DNA of 57,929 nt from the IMG/VR virus record IMGVR_UViG_3300032050_000160, positions 1 to 57,929 of that record. One strand, given 5' to 3'. The translations under genes and the position numbers were made by a program. Shown piece after piece: positions 34,801-42,245 of the stretch. Origin of the DNA: a virus. Under the pieces are notes generated by a model that worked only from the letters and a program-made list of their open reading frames with translations, was not told the origin of the DNA and did not search any database. Position 1 is the stretch's first letter; each line of letters starts with the position of its first letter.

Positions 34801-37800
34801 CTATTCTTCTTTCTAAAAGAAGCATTGCTGCTTTGTGTGTTGCAGGAAGTTGCGTTCCCATATTAGAAGCAACCATTTCTTTAACTTTTAGATAATTAAG
34901 GAAATCTTCAGCCTCTTTAGCAGTAAATATATGAGAACCTTTAAGTGGATATCCTTTTCTTTCATATGCCAATGTTCTATTAATTACACCAACATCTCGA
35001 CTTCCTGTTCTAGTTGACCACAGGAATCTATCTTTAGGATCTATATGGGCAACATCAACAGTTAGATATTTTTTAATTGTATTTTTTTCTTCAGCAGTTA
35101 ACCTTGGAGTATCTTCAAGAAAATCTATATCAGATTTTAATGACCTAAGAACTTTTGCAGCATTTGAACTTGGATCTGCCATTGCAGCCTTTGTTAATGC
35201 ACTTTTAACTTCTGAAGGAGCATTTTTATTCTTTTTCTTACCTGCTGATCCAACCTGACCAAATATGCTAGAAGGTCTTAATGGTTTCTTTTTAACTTTT
35301 TGATATTTATGTAATCTATGTATTAAATATTCGCCAGCAGTCATGCTTGGTCTATCTTTAAATTTTTGAACTCCGCCAGCAGAGACAAGTTCTGCAAAAG
35401 CATCATCAAACTCTTTCTTTTTTGATTTAGCAATCTTATATGTTTCTCCAGTACCTGGGTCTCTTATTATCAAACCATCTTTGTCATCTTCCCATGGTAT
35501 TGATCTCCAATTCTTTAATTTTGGAGAATTAGGATAATATAATGCATTAGTTGTTGCTCTGGCTGCCCCGCCAAATCCAGATAAAGCAAACCCATCCTGA
35601 ACAATACCAAGTCTTGTCTTTGGCATCATAGAACGAATTGAGTTCATCCATGCGCCACCAAATAATCTAGGAACTCCATCTTTACCAATTACTGGACCAC
35701 CAGTAGAATATTTTCTTGCATTTAGTGCATCAAATGTCTCTACTCCATACTTATCTACTGCCTTTGCATTTACTACGTATTCTCCATCAGATACGTATGC
35801 TGGAATTGAGTCTGATGTAGAAGTTCCTGGTCCACTTATCACACCTCCTCCTGCACGACGAAGTGGCGGAACACCTTTTCCAGGAATAAATAGTCCTGGA
35901 TTAGATGCAGAGAATGCCCTCATTGCTGAGGCTCCACTCTGATATTGAGCAATTAAGGCTCCAAGACTTGCTGACTCTATTTTATATGCTGCCGATAATC
36001 TTTCATGAGAAGAATAAAGAGCATTTGTTATTGAAATATTTTCTAGTTCTTCATTTGTTAAATATTGTGTTTTTAATGCAGCATCGCTAGATCCATATGC
36101 TAAAGACTGATATCCTTTACGAAGTACATTAAATCCTTTCATAACGTTTGCAATTGCATTTGCAAGCAAACCAAAAGTCATTAAAAATATTGGTCCTAAT
36201 CCACCTACTACAGCAGTAATTACTGCAATTCCCTTTTTAATCCCATCTGGTAATTTATTAAATTTTTCAGCCATTCGAGTAATAAACTCAATTGCTGGAG
36301 TTAGTGTTTTGGCAAATACCTCTCCAATAGGTGCAATTGCAGCCTTTAGTCTTTCTGTAGCACCTACAAGTTTGTTCATTGCAGAATTTGCTTGAGTTCC
36401 TAATTCTCGCTCTGATAAAATTGCAAGTTCTTCAACAGATGCATTTGCTAATTGCAAAACTCTAGCAGCCTGAGTTCCATCTTTTGTAATATTATTTAAT
36501 AAAGCAGAAATTCTTGCAAACTGATATTTTCCAAATACATCTTCGATGACTCTAGTACGTTGCAATTCTGTTAATGGCTCTAATGCTTGAGCAAATCCAA
36601 CAACTATATTTCTTAAGTTACCCTGGTTTGCTTCAACAATTCCTTTAATATTAACTCCAACATCAGCAGCAGCCTGTGCTGCTTTTTTACTTGGATTAAT
36701 CAAAGAACCAAGACCAGACTTTAATGCGTTAGCACCTTGTGCTGCACTGATACCACCTTCTTGCATAGCAGCCATAAAGAATGCAAGATCTTTAACATCT
36801 CCACCTAACTGTTGAACAACTGGAGCGACACGTGGAATTGCTTCAGTTAAATCTTCAAGGGCAACAACAGTTTGGTTTTCAACAGCGTTTAAAAAGTTAA
36901 TTGTTTGACCTAAATTTTTACTATCAATTTTAAAAGCATTTTGTAGTGCAATTGTAGTCTCAAGTGCTTTCTCTTGAGTAACACCACCAAGGACGGCTAA
37001 CTTATTTGTCTGGTTTACTATTTCTTCTAATTGCTTTCCACTATTACCTGCTGCTGCTGCCTCTGCAGCCATCTTGATTGTTTCAGAAACCTTTAATCCA
37101 TATTTAGTATATTCATCAGCCAATGCTCTTATGTTTTTTAATGCTAGATCTGTTTGTCCTGGATCAGTAAAAATATCTCCATAAACTTTTTTAAACTTAA
37201 TAGTTTCTGTTTCTATTTCTTTAAATACTCTAATTGCCTGTGTTCCAAAAAGCATTAAAGGAACAGTAAAACCAACCATTAACTGACGACCAGCCCACTG
37301 AGTATTCTTACCAAAATTTAATAACTTAGTAGATCCATCATCAAGTAACTTATTAAATATTTGTTGACGCTGTGTTGCCAACATTAATTGTGTTGTTACA
37401 TCTCTATAGTTTAATGCTTTTGGTGTAAACTTAAGGGCATTCATTGCACCCTGAGCATCACGACCTAATTGAACATATTGTTGCTGTAATACTTTTACAC
37501 GTTTTTCAACAAGTTTAGAAACTGTGTCAAATTCGCTACCAAATACTCTACCAAATGTTTTTGTTGATGCAACACCATATCTAAAGTAATCTTTGAGTGA
37601 TAATTTTGATCTATCGAGTGCTGTTGAAAACTGTTCTGTAGCAGTTTTCATTCTGGTCATAGATGCTGTCCACTGACCAGTTGCGTTTACATTATGTAAT
37701 AATCCTTGTGCATATTTTGCTTGCGCTTGCGCTGCAGTTTTTGTACCTATTACAAGAGCACGGTTAAGAGCAGTTAATTCTTTTTCTAAGGCACGAAGTT

Positions 37801-37861
37801 GTGCCATAGCCGAAGAAGTATCAACATTAATAAAAATGTTGCTATTTACATCTCCTGCCAT
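28862..37861 (-). CDS. Tape measure protein
   Basis: This 2999-aa protein sets the tail length. The N-terminus is helical, followed by the standard tape-measure core (FGKNTQWAGRQLMVGFTVPL, ETETIKFKKVYGD, GGVTQEKALETTIALQNAFK). Hydrophobic segments lie near residues 545-575 and 1285-1345, and a long coiled coil near 2490-2680. A Gly-rich motif of the form SDSIPAYVSDGEYVVNAKAV recurs near residues 672-720, 1057-1094 and 2910-2950. Residues of about 790-1040 look like an inserted domain of unknown type. Using roughly 0.15 nm per residue, known from other phages, the tail would be about 450 nm. Confidence 0.97.
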   Translation of the reverse strand: MAGDVNSNIFINVDTSSAMAQLRALEKELTALNRALVIGTKTAAQAQAKYAQGLLHNVNATGQWTASMTRMKTATEQFSTALDRSKLSLKDYFRYGVASTKTFGRVFGSEFDTVSKLVEKRVKVLQQQYVQLGRDAQGAMNALKFTPKALNYRDVTTQLMLATQRQQIFNKLLDDGSTKLLNFGKNTQWAGRQLMVGFTVPLMLFGTQAIRVFKEIETETIKFKKVYGDIFTDPGQTDLALKNIRALADEYTKYGLKVSETIKMAAEAAAAGNSGKQLEEIVNQTNKLAVLGGVTQEKALETTIALQNAFKIDSKNLGQTINFLNAVENQTVVALEDLTEAIPRVAPVVQQLGGDVKDLAFFMAAMQEGGISAAQGANALKSGLGSLINPSKKAAQAAADVGVNIKGIVEANQGNLRNIVVGFAQALEPLTELQRTRVIEDVFGKYQFARISALLNNITKDGTQAARVLQLANASVEELAILSERELGTQANSAMNKLVGATERLKAAIAPIGEVFAKTLTPAIEFITRMAEKFNKLPDGIKKGIAVITAVVGGLGPIFLMTFGLLANAIANVMKGFNVLRKGYQSLAYGSSDAALKTQYLTNEELENISITNALYSSHERLSAAYKIESASLGALIAQYQSGASAMRAFSASNPGLFIPGKGVPPLRRAGGGVISGPGTSTSDSIPAYVSDGEYVVNAKAVDKYGVETFDALNARKYSTGGPVIGKDGVPRLFGGAWMNSIRSMMPKTRLGIVQDGFALSGFGGAARATTNALYYPNSPKLKNWRSIPWEDDKDGLIIRDPGTGETYKIAKSKKKEFDDAFAELVSAGGVQKFKDRPSMTAGEYLIHRLHKYQKVKKKPLRPSSIFGQVGSAGKKKNKNAPSEVKSALTKAAMADPSSNAAKVLRSLKSDIDFLEDTPRLTAEEKNTIKKYLTVDVAHIDPKDRFLWSTRTGSRDVGVINRTLAYERKGYPLKGSHIFTAKEAEDFLNYLKVKEMVASNMGTQLPATHKAAMLLLERRIANGFYDKVKIKDTDIGLQYRSYRTDPETRKSSIVDEFAKGGRVRKYANGVFSVPGPKGAGDVVPAMLSPGEAVIPTAQTAKYQPLIKSIIADNVPGYAGSNLDDPWADDTRYTNYRTSRAEANVDRIAEKIAGKIERGKTRGGIVGRMSARAERAIVNAVNAEPVRSTKAVPPAVAQPFMALNNTVAANTAAVQDDTDATRTSARTTQQIANDDKKLNRTRGVRGYMLGYGKVPDVDPETGRRLSYQEKQNYRQNQRMQRGLGPSMALGAVASTAMMYGMAKPDSFAGQNMNLLMGVTALAGILPLLNSPLKMMIASIVGLVGLYKMQSAQIKQALLDGEAQAKAMSMTTAKLESLGKYTNQVSITQVSAAQRAKRTTEITPVNQTFGFNFLGSETGKAFMSEFNKTVKTMGTDVAAKNLANQLGSAVQQGVLTADQAESIATNIARSLNDTVLEANLRGRIIELVGPNGINLSKNPYELNVKLMTDARELEQLSLSQLNKTAGDVNQGLLGIGGKRANLKPGGAIMGNPLQWSETAQLQGIAASGTAASLLKAAKVARVAKYAAAAATGPETLGIGAVASLVIGEAITASLVFAARQLQRGEEKKVIAKVAGQLAGTVAQNLSLSQQGIDAMNAEYNASIQNLEIRRQQAKTAKERANLEEQILDLETKRNDAINKSRVQQAKIITDSANYIDQLTTQEAKNKYADAYKEQLSQKFKDDPFLKARADQLTSSMQAANLDQKGTIQIQALITSDQLSLGQAEALVATLTADKGDLKKEIELIVRTTGTEGLTRFAEIAQYLGKNAQKNLKNIVDANLLRGYTESVNDLYSGLEELIKLPEFVGIKIDTEIDPNDVILLERVGRDANSLKKKFDGKPITLEALQSYKTELNGQGVTNNVLDTAIKNWKLLSSLDPNVRLQAMMTLATLTVSDSISGQITSEQKAAFLKTEKGKSLKDFANSGQGYQADLFAKEFAAYQSSAAGQKVAQTYTADLMNRIFPPAKNDTVNKPISTGDTTGEKQDTSWLSDLLQKLKLFKEASIDATGNFKQLLGQVQKYFGPKLFKDNPMLGALDKQRSAIEKIQTAASKAGITLSSSFLDFLKGLDAEQFEEITKQLFNINKEGEYSLKVFPGVEKVLNRLAPEDRQLEASQTIVGAINEAFKQGTLVDFINSQRESIKQTDDQTIAFQKLTNGVLGFKMSAQLASDFIKNNKDLTADIASGAKIFSEDEIKGVTKSLNEYYSTIAKNNITKILPEKSAIQDQITALNTLTAQGVEYETALNLIQQEGMAAYIALNPKAITEDLKDLVLETQNLLDLVKALENTKFFKERTATIQLKEDFAAIAPLLVDMGLSLSDVNEILSNPNLAKAFIQDLKDGKLDAEQLKKYIDEIPESKTFDLQIKLSTREGQEEEFDKLFSKAMEYYDLLEGKIEDDFEPLLKNAQDAIDKTQEKIDGINKEIQDYQDNIDAKQRKIELEITRPIEILQKESSDLGNDLDLMNRSADEITKRYDEQADALTKVFEINSRIANQQKQQLTLADALSQGDISAAAAAAQEMRASEIEAMKEDQLGVLGAAKDQQIANLRSKGGLTRLQIENRQFAISQQVYELEKKRDAQLLEIRQIEDKIYDIKVGRLKLAQDELDLANKTLKDYQKQRDAAIEAIDRQREVWRDAQLAIGFARIDAGYYNDVIEFSNTLVNLMKDGWLGVGDAILAAVSALALYNAGLTKKPLTFEQAQAQAQGTLTGYLDNFYTQLGNNDQKIVDLELKIAEAMERGEDTTALEAELAALRASTEVLADNMYDVGTALSNVDDATTIAGINAAVSQATSVVKNPYGDIDIEYDGPYWVPGDGEGGAGGDFIQVASKGGIIKPRYLRKGGLTGSLYRSMGGTIPRFLNGGFAKGTDTVPAMLTPGEFVMSRYAVNSHGIDKMRAINSGDSIGDSVYNYSINVNVKSDANPDEIARAVMTHIKQVDSKRLRGANL

Positions 37862-37884
37862 TAACCGCCTCCTGTATTAATTTT

Positions 37885-38208
37885 TTATTGTTGTGCTAAA
37901 GCAAGAAGTGCGGTATCTGAAAGATTCACTCCTGATGCTGCTTCAACAACTTGATAAACTGTTGGAAGGTCTAATAGATCTTCTAGTTTAGCAAGGTCAT
38001 CTGCTAACTCTGGCTTATATTGCTTCATAGCGATCTGAACGCATTCAATAAGCAAAGTCATAGATTTATCATTATCTTCTTGAACATCAGCCAAACCTTC
38101 AAACTTCTTCATAAATTGACGAAGAAGTGATATTTTAAGTGGTCTGATATTAACTTTTGTGCCATCAATAAGAGTAATCTCTTTTTCTTCATGCACAGTT
38201 GTAGCCAT
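37885..38208 (-). CDS. Tail assembly chaperone, short paralogue
   Basis: This 107-aa protein contains ITLIDGTKVNIRPLKISLLR and LLDLPTVYQVVEAASGVNLS, the fold of gpG-type chaperones that hold the tape measure protein. It is clearly related to the first 95 residues of the next gene upstream (TLIDGTEIYVTPLKIKYLKL, IDMPTIYKILKVAGGISVN). It lies directly before the tape measure gene. AAGGAGG precedes the ATG, and it has its own promoter. I see no slippery heptamer near the stop codon. Confidence 0.8.
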   Translation of the reverse strand: MATTVHEEKEITLIDGTKVNIRPLKISLLRQFMKKFEGLADVQEDNDKSMTLLIECVQIAMKQYKPELADDLAKLEDLLDLPTVYQVVEAASGVNLSDTALLALAQQ

Positions 38209-38234
38209 TTATTCCTCCTTAAGGTATTAAGTAA

Positions 38235-38243
38235 ATTATACCA
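38235..38243 (-). promoter_or_regulatory. Extended -10 promoter (short chaperone and tape measure)
   Basis: TGGTATAAT stands between the two chaperone genes, followed by a leader of about 25 nt containing AAGGAGG before the ATG at 38208. It would allow the short chaperone to be made independently of the long one. Confidence 0.65.
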
Positions 38244-38253
38244 TAGCGAGGTT

Positions 38254-38940
38254 TTATTTTTTAGTTAGATCTTCATAGTCTAGGCCCATACCAATACCAA
38301 ATCCAGCCTTTTGTGCATTTGCCCCTTGTAGGGCTAGAACATCTTTAGCGTTTGCTGCCTTACCTTTACTGAATACTCTAGCCTTCATTTCTTCCCAGGC
38401 ATTTTGTTTCCCGCTTTCTTTATCCAAGTCTACCCCTTGAATTGCTGCTAAAAACTTTTTATTTTGATAGTCTAATTCTCTTTTTATTTTTAATGTAGAT
38501 GTTAATTCTGGCATAGACATAGAGGTTTCTAGTTCTTCATAATCTTTCCAAATACCTAAAAGAAATGCTTCAGACTCTAATTCTGCTAAATCTAACTCTT
38601 CCCAGGTTGCGCCACTTTTTGTTGCCTGATCCTTTACAGAGTCTTCTGATTTTTCATTAACGCTAATTCCGCCAGCAACCTTTAATATTTTATATATGGT
38701 TGGCATATCAATATTATTTTCAAGTTCTTCTTGTGTTTTTATTTTAGGATAAAATTGTCTCATCATTATTGTGGCACAAGAACATAAAGCATCAATTGCC
38801 TCATAATCATTTTTGGCATTCTTTACCCTATCAAACTCTTTCATAAAAAGTTTTAAGTATTTTATTTTTAGTGGAGTTACATATATTTCTGTGCCGTCTA
38901 TTAATGTAACTATTTCACTATCATAAATTTGAGTAGGCAT
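38254..38940 (-). CDS. Tail assembly chaperone, long (G-T-like) form
   Basis: This 228-aa protein has an N-terminal gpG-like half (to about residue 95) and a C-terminal extension with SMPELTSTLKIKRELDYQNK ... WEEMKARVFSKGKAANAKDV ... GANAQKAGFGIGMG, typical of gpGT-type extensions in actinophages. The two halves are in one continuous frame, so no ribosomal slip is needed. ATG 38940 follows a leaderless-type promoter; a TTG 3 nt upstream is possible. It precedes its own short paralogue. Confidence 0.8.
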   Translation of the reverse strand: MPTQIYDSEIVTLIDGTEIYVTPLKIKYLKLFMKEFDRVKNAKNDYEAIDALCSCATIMMRQFYPKIKTQEELENNIDMPTIYKILKVAGGISVNEKSEDSVKDQATKSGATWEELDLAELESEAFLLGIWKDYEELETSMSMPELTSTLKIKRELDYQNKKFLAAIQGVDLDKESGKQNAWEEMKARVFSKGKAANAKDVLALQGANAQKAGFGIGMGLDYEDLTKK

Positions 38941-38946
38941 CAATCA

Positions 38947-38955
38947 ATTATACCA
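38947..38955 (-). promoter_or_regulatory. Extended -10 promoter, leaderless type (long chaperone)
   Basis: TGGTATAAT is followed by TGATTG and the ATG at 38940. It comes directly after the terminator at 38957-38987. There is no Shine-Dalgarno sequence. Confidence 0.65.
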
Positions 38956-38956
38956 A

Positions 38957-38987
38957 AACAGAAAAGCCCAACCTTTTGGGCTGGGCT
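38957..38987 (-). terminator. Rho-independent terminator after the major tail protein gene
   Basis: On the minus strand AGCCCAGCC pairs with GGTTGGGCT (nine pairs, one G-U) around a CAAAA loop, followed by TTTTCTGTTTT. It starts about 20 nt after the tail tube stop codon. Confidence 0.88.
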
Positions 38988-39007
38988 ATCTGTATTATTA
39001 AATTGTA

Positions 39008-39625
39008 TTATAGAGAACGATCTACGATTTTACCGTAAGATGCGTTATCATTTGGAAGCAGACGGAATGAGACTTCAAACATTGTTGCCTCATCACGCTT
39101 TGCACCAACAGTTACGCTCTCAATTGAGAGTGCACGATATGCAACATAGATTCTTTCAATAGAATCTGAGTCAGCACAATCGCCAGTTCCTGGACCAACT
39201 GCAACCAAACCACGCTCTACTGGACATTCGCCAATATCGCCTGCTGAAAGATTGAGTGTTGGATTGCCAGACACCGTGTTCAAATCATCACCTTTGCCTG
39301 CGAGAGCAAAGAGAAGATTTTCGAGTGTAGCCTCAGCAAATGTTGTATTGAGGTTAACTTGCATGCCTTGCTTGAACAACTTAGCAACGTCAAGAACCTG
39401 ATCAACAGCAACTTCACCGAAGTCTGGCTGGAACTGAAGTTCCAAACCATTCATTGTATAACCTACGTTACGGAAACCTTCCTCTGTGGAAAGAGTTTCT
39501 TTGTAGGATGTACCAGCAGTATATCCTGGAAGAATTCCTGCTTCTGGTAGTGGACCATTCTCATACGTAAAAAGTGCTGCTGCACCTACGATAATCTGGG
39601 TACTATCACCACGTGTATATGCCAT
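39008..39625 (-). CDS. Major tail (tube) protein
   Basis: This 205-aa protein is of the tail tube class. It begins MAYTRGDSTQIIVGAAALFT and contains FQPDFGEVAVDQVLDVAKLF and MQVNLNTTFAEATLENLLFALAG, the usual tube-protein helix. The C-terminal strand region is DEATMFEVSFRLLPNDNAS. Its position before the chaperones and tape measure gene, its monocistronic terminator and its own ribosome site (AGAGGTG) fit a highly expressed tube protein. Confidence 0.85.
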   Translation of the reverse strand: MAYTRGDSTQIIVGAAALFTYENGPLPEAGILPGYTAGTSYKETLSTEEGFRNVGYTMNGLELQFQPDFGEVAVDQVLDVAKLFKQGMQVNLNTTFAEATLENLLFALAGKGDDLNTVSGNPTLNLSAGDIGECPVERGLVAVGPGTGDCADSDSIERIYVAYRALSIESVTVGAKRDEATMFEVSFRLLPNDNASYGKIVDRSL

Positions 39626-39679
39626 TTATTTCACCTCTTTATTTTTCTAGAAATTAAAAGGCGTGTTTCCTCATTGATA

Positions 39680-39685
39680 AGTATA
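39680..39685 (-). promoter_or_regulatory. Possible promoter of the major tail gene
   Basis: TATACT lies between the tail terminator gene and the tube gene, preceded by CTG rather than TGn. A 54-nt leader with AGAGGTG leads to the ATG at 39625. No good -35 box is visible. Confidence 0.4.
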
Positions 39686-39695
39686 CAGCCGTTTA

Positions 39696-40250
39696 TTAAT
39701 TTCCTAATATCCCCTGTGTAAGGACACCATCTCTATATCTGGTAGTAGACTGATGATAATCATAGTCAATAATTATCTTGTTACCAGCATAGGTTCGGGC
39801 TGTTCCAAAGTCTACTATATCCCGTGCCTCTTCTAGTTGATATATCTTAAAATTATGAAAGTAGAATTCGCAAGACATGCCATCAAAATTTTTGCCCTGA
39901 ACCCACTTGTTTAACTCTTCAGCACTTTCATCTCCACGATCTAGAAGTCTAAGTACTGCTTCTTGTATTTTAATCATTTTTAAGGTAGGCTCACTTGCTG
40001 AAGCATAAAAATAATATAAGACTTGTTCACACTTTATATGAGGGAATGGTCCTCTACGCATTCTAAACATTCTGTCATAAACAGCCATAGCGCCACCTTC
40101 TGGGAACTGTGTTTGAAGAGTTTCAAGTGTAGATGGGCCAGTTGGGAAAAATGGAACAAAATCACCTTCCAAAACATCTTGTAGTTTTTCCTGAAGATAT
40201 TTATTTATCCATAATACTGGCGTATTTAATACTGATGTTGATTCTGTCAT
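39696..40250 (-). CDS. Tail terminator/tail completion protein
   Basis: This 184-aa protein contains WINKYLQEKLQDVLEGDFVP, then a strand-rich middle and LLDRGDESAEELNKWV. Position between the gp10-like gene and the tail tube gene is that of the tail terminator protein, which caps the tube at the connector. The fold suits this (alpha-beta with a helical N-terminus). It overlaps the upstream gene by 4 nt. Sequence signatures are weak. Confidence 0.65.
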   Translation of the reverse strand: MTESTSVLNTPVLWINKYLQEKLQDVLEGDFVPFFPTGPSTLETLQTQFPEGGAMAVYDRMFRMRRGPFPHIKCEQVLYYFYASASEPTLKMIKIQEAVLRLLDRGDESAEELNKWVQGKNFDGMSCEFYFHNFKIYQLEEARDIVDFGTARTYAGNKIIIDYDYHQSTTRYRDGVLTQGILGN

Positions 40251-40921
40251 GCCCTAACTCCTGCACTGACTATCCAGCGATAGCCTGTCTTTATTCCTTC
40301 TGATCTTCCACGATCCTTGCCCTTTTGTAAATTCTTTTTATATACAACTGGATTTTCTAAATAATCTTTTATTCCACTTGCTCTTAAGAAAGATTGTCTA
40401 AAATAAACTCCAAAGAAATTTGCGACTATATTTTTAAATTGACCTTGAGTTTGTCCGCCAGGATTATCTACTGTTACAGGATTTGATGTATAGATTTCTT
40501 CTCCACCTATCTCAAACCTTAATACCTGTGCTTTAACTGGTTTAATTGTTACCGCAACACCATTTTCCATTATCTCTGCTTTGTTATAAAATGGCACCTT
40601 TGATCCAGTTTTTATTGACTGAGATTGTTTTAATGAAGAATTAAAAGTTAGTCCAAGATTACTAACAACAAATGTTATATCAAAAAGTCTAGCCTTTGGA
40701 CTTCCAACTCTGTCCCATTCATATATGTGATGAAGAAGTTCTGGAGATACTTTAGAATTAGAGTCAATAAATTGAGATGCTAACTCTGCTATTTGTGGTC
40801 CAAGCGCTGTATAAAAAGCCTTTTTTCCTCTGTTAATTCCTTCTAAAAAGCCAAACGAATATTCCATAATATTGCTCATATCTTTATTAAACTTTTTAGA
40901 ATCAACTCGCATTTTTATCAT
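40247..40921 (-). CDS. HK97 gp10-like head-tail joining protein
   Basis: This 224-aa protein begins MIKMRVDSKKFNKDMSNIME with an N-terminal helix, as in gp10-type neck proteins, and ends in a basic tail (KKNLQKGKDRGRSEG). The gene sits in the standard order connector, closure, gp10-like, terminator, tube. It overlaps neighbours by 4 nt at both ends. It is larger than the usual gp10 (about 110-150 aa), with extra strands at about 120-170. Confidence 0.6.
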   Translation of the reverse strand: MIKMRVDSKKFNKDMSNIMEYSFGFLEGINRGKKAFYTALGPQIAELASQFIDSNSKVSPELLHHIYEWDRVGSPKARLFDITFVVSNLGLTFNSSLKQSQSIKTGSKVPFYNKAEIMENGVAVTIKPVKAQVLRFEIGGEEIYTSNPVTVDNPGGQTQGQFKNIVANFFGVYFRQSFLRASGIKDYLENPVVYKKNLQKGKDRGRSEGIKTGYRWIVSAGVRA

Positions 40922-41367
40922 ACATCTACCGCCTGATTTTCAGACCTACGTATAATAAGTTTATAGTATTCAACATTTCCAAAAGGTCCAGTAAATGGAT
41001 CCTGAGTTGCTATCTCAAATATTGTTGACTTGCCAGCACGTGGTCCAGAAGTTTCTACATATATCTCATTACAATTTTGATCCTTAATATTTGTTATAAT
41101 AACATTAGTAATTGAGTTTCTTGCTTCCATGCTTGATATACGAATATCTGTTTTTGCACGACCAAGTAATATTTTATCTTGAGTTATGTTAATATTAGGA
41201 ATAACTTCTTCTTTAAATGCCGTTCCTGCTGGTGCAAATGAGCATGCAATAGTTCTATCTAATATCCAAGTCTTTTTAACTTCACCATATACACCCTGCT
41301 CAACTATTGGATGATATATATCTGCTTGCATTGGGAATGCGAAGTCTGGAGTTTCGCATATTACCAT
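40918..41367 (-). CDS. Head closure/connector protein
   Basis: This 149-aa beta-rich protein opens MVICETPDFAFPMQADIYHP, a form met in head-closure (SPP1 gp16-like) proteins. It contains KILLGRAKTDIRISSMEARN and ends in a charged strand. It lies second after the connector gene. The overlaps (1 nt upstream, 4 nt downstream) imply coupled translation. The assignment is mostly positional. Confidence 0.6.
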   Translation of the reverse strand: MVICETPDFAFPMQADIYHPIVEQGVYGEVKKTWILDRTIACSFAPAGTAFKEEVIPNINITQDKILLGRAKTDIRISSMEARNSITNVIITNIKDQNCNEIYVETSGPRAGKSTIFEIATQDPFTGPFGNVEYYKLIIRRSENQAVDV

Positions 41368-42245
41368 TATAGAACCCCAACGAACTCAATCGGTTTACGA
41401 TACTTATCAAGTATTTTATCTACTAGTAAATTACCTGTGCCTTCAAACACAGCCTTATCAAACTGAATTCTAAATTGATCGGTGTTGTATGCACCAATAT
41501 ATCTCTTATAATAATCTAACTTTCCACAATCAATATCATGTATTAGTAATTCTGTTGCTCTTACAATATCTGATGGAACTTTATTATATCCAACCTCTAA
41601 AACAATTTTATAATCCCAACCTTTTGGAAATCCTCTTGCTGAATAATCTAATTCTGTTATATCAGTAGGAGATGCAGGCAATAAAATACGTGCTGATTCA
41701 TCTCTATTAATTGCATCGCTATATGACATTGTTATTGCAGATCCATCTGATGTAATTTCAAATGTTGATATAGAATTTTCTAAATCATCTGCATCATATA
41801 ACAAAACATTGTTTTCATAAACTTTTAAAATATTTTTTGCGTCTACCCAAATAGGTAGATAGTCTAATCCTTGACCTGTAGTCTCTAAAACTCTTTTTTT
41901 ATAATAAAATTCTACATCACAAACCGAGTCAATTATTGCTCTGGCTAGTTCTTCATTTTTTCTATATGACTCTACCTCGCTGGCAGTTGTACCTTGAGTA
42001 TTAGGATTTATATATGGACGTACTACATCTACGTATGTGTCTTCTCCATCTACCGTAATTTTATATTGAGTATCATATTTTGAAGAAAGTGGAATAGTTA
42101 CTTTTTTTGAAGCACTTGAAGTAACTTCACCAGTTATTTCTGAAGAGTCCGCCATATCTACAATTTTATATTCATACTCTGTAGTTGCTAATGCAACATC
42201 AAGTGTAACGGTTAAGTTATATGGCGGAACTCTTAGAATTTCCAT
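41367..42245 (-). CDS. Head-tail connector (adaptor) protein
   Basis: This 292-aa protein has an N-terminal beta domain of about 90 residues (TVTLDVALATTEYEYKIVDM) fused to a helical part with SYRKNEELARAIIDSVCDVE and YNKVPSDIVRATELLIHDID. The latter resembles the helical bundle of gp6/gp15-type adaptors that bind the portal. It follows the acidic capsid-associated gene with no gap and overlaps the closure gene. Confidence 0.65.
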   Translation of the reverse strand: MEILRVPPYNLTVTLDVALATTEYEYKIVDMADSSEITGEVTSSASKKVTIPLSSKYDTQYKITVDGEDTYVDVVRPYINPNTQGTTASEVESYRKNEELARAIIDSVCDVEFYYKKRVLETTGQGLDYLPIWVDAKNILKVYENNVLLYDADDLENSISTFEITSDGSAITMSYSDAINRDESARILLPASPTDITELDYSARGFPKGWDYKIVLEVGYNKVPSDIVRATELLIHDIDCGKLDYYKRYIGAYNTDQFRIQFDKAVFEGTGNLLVDKILDKYRKPIEFVGVL

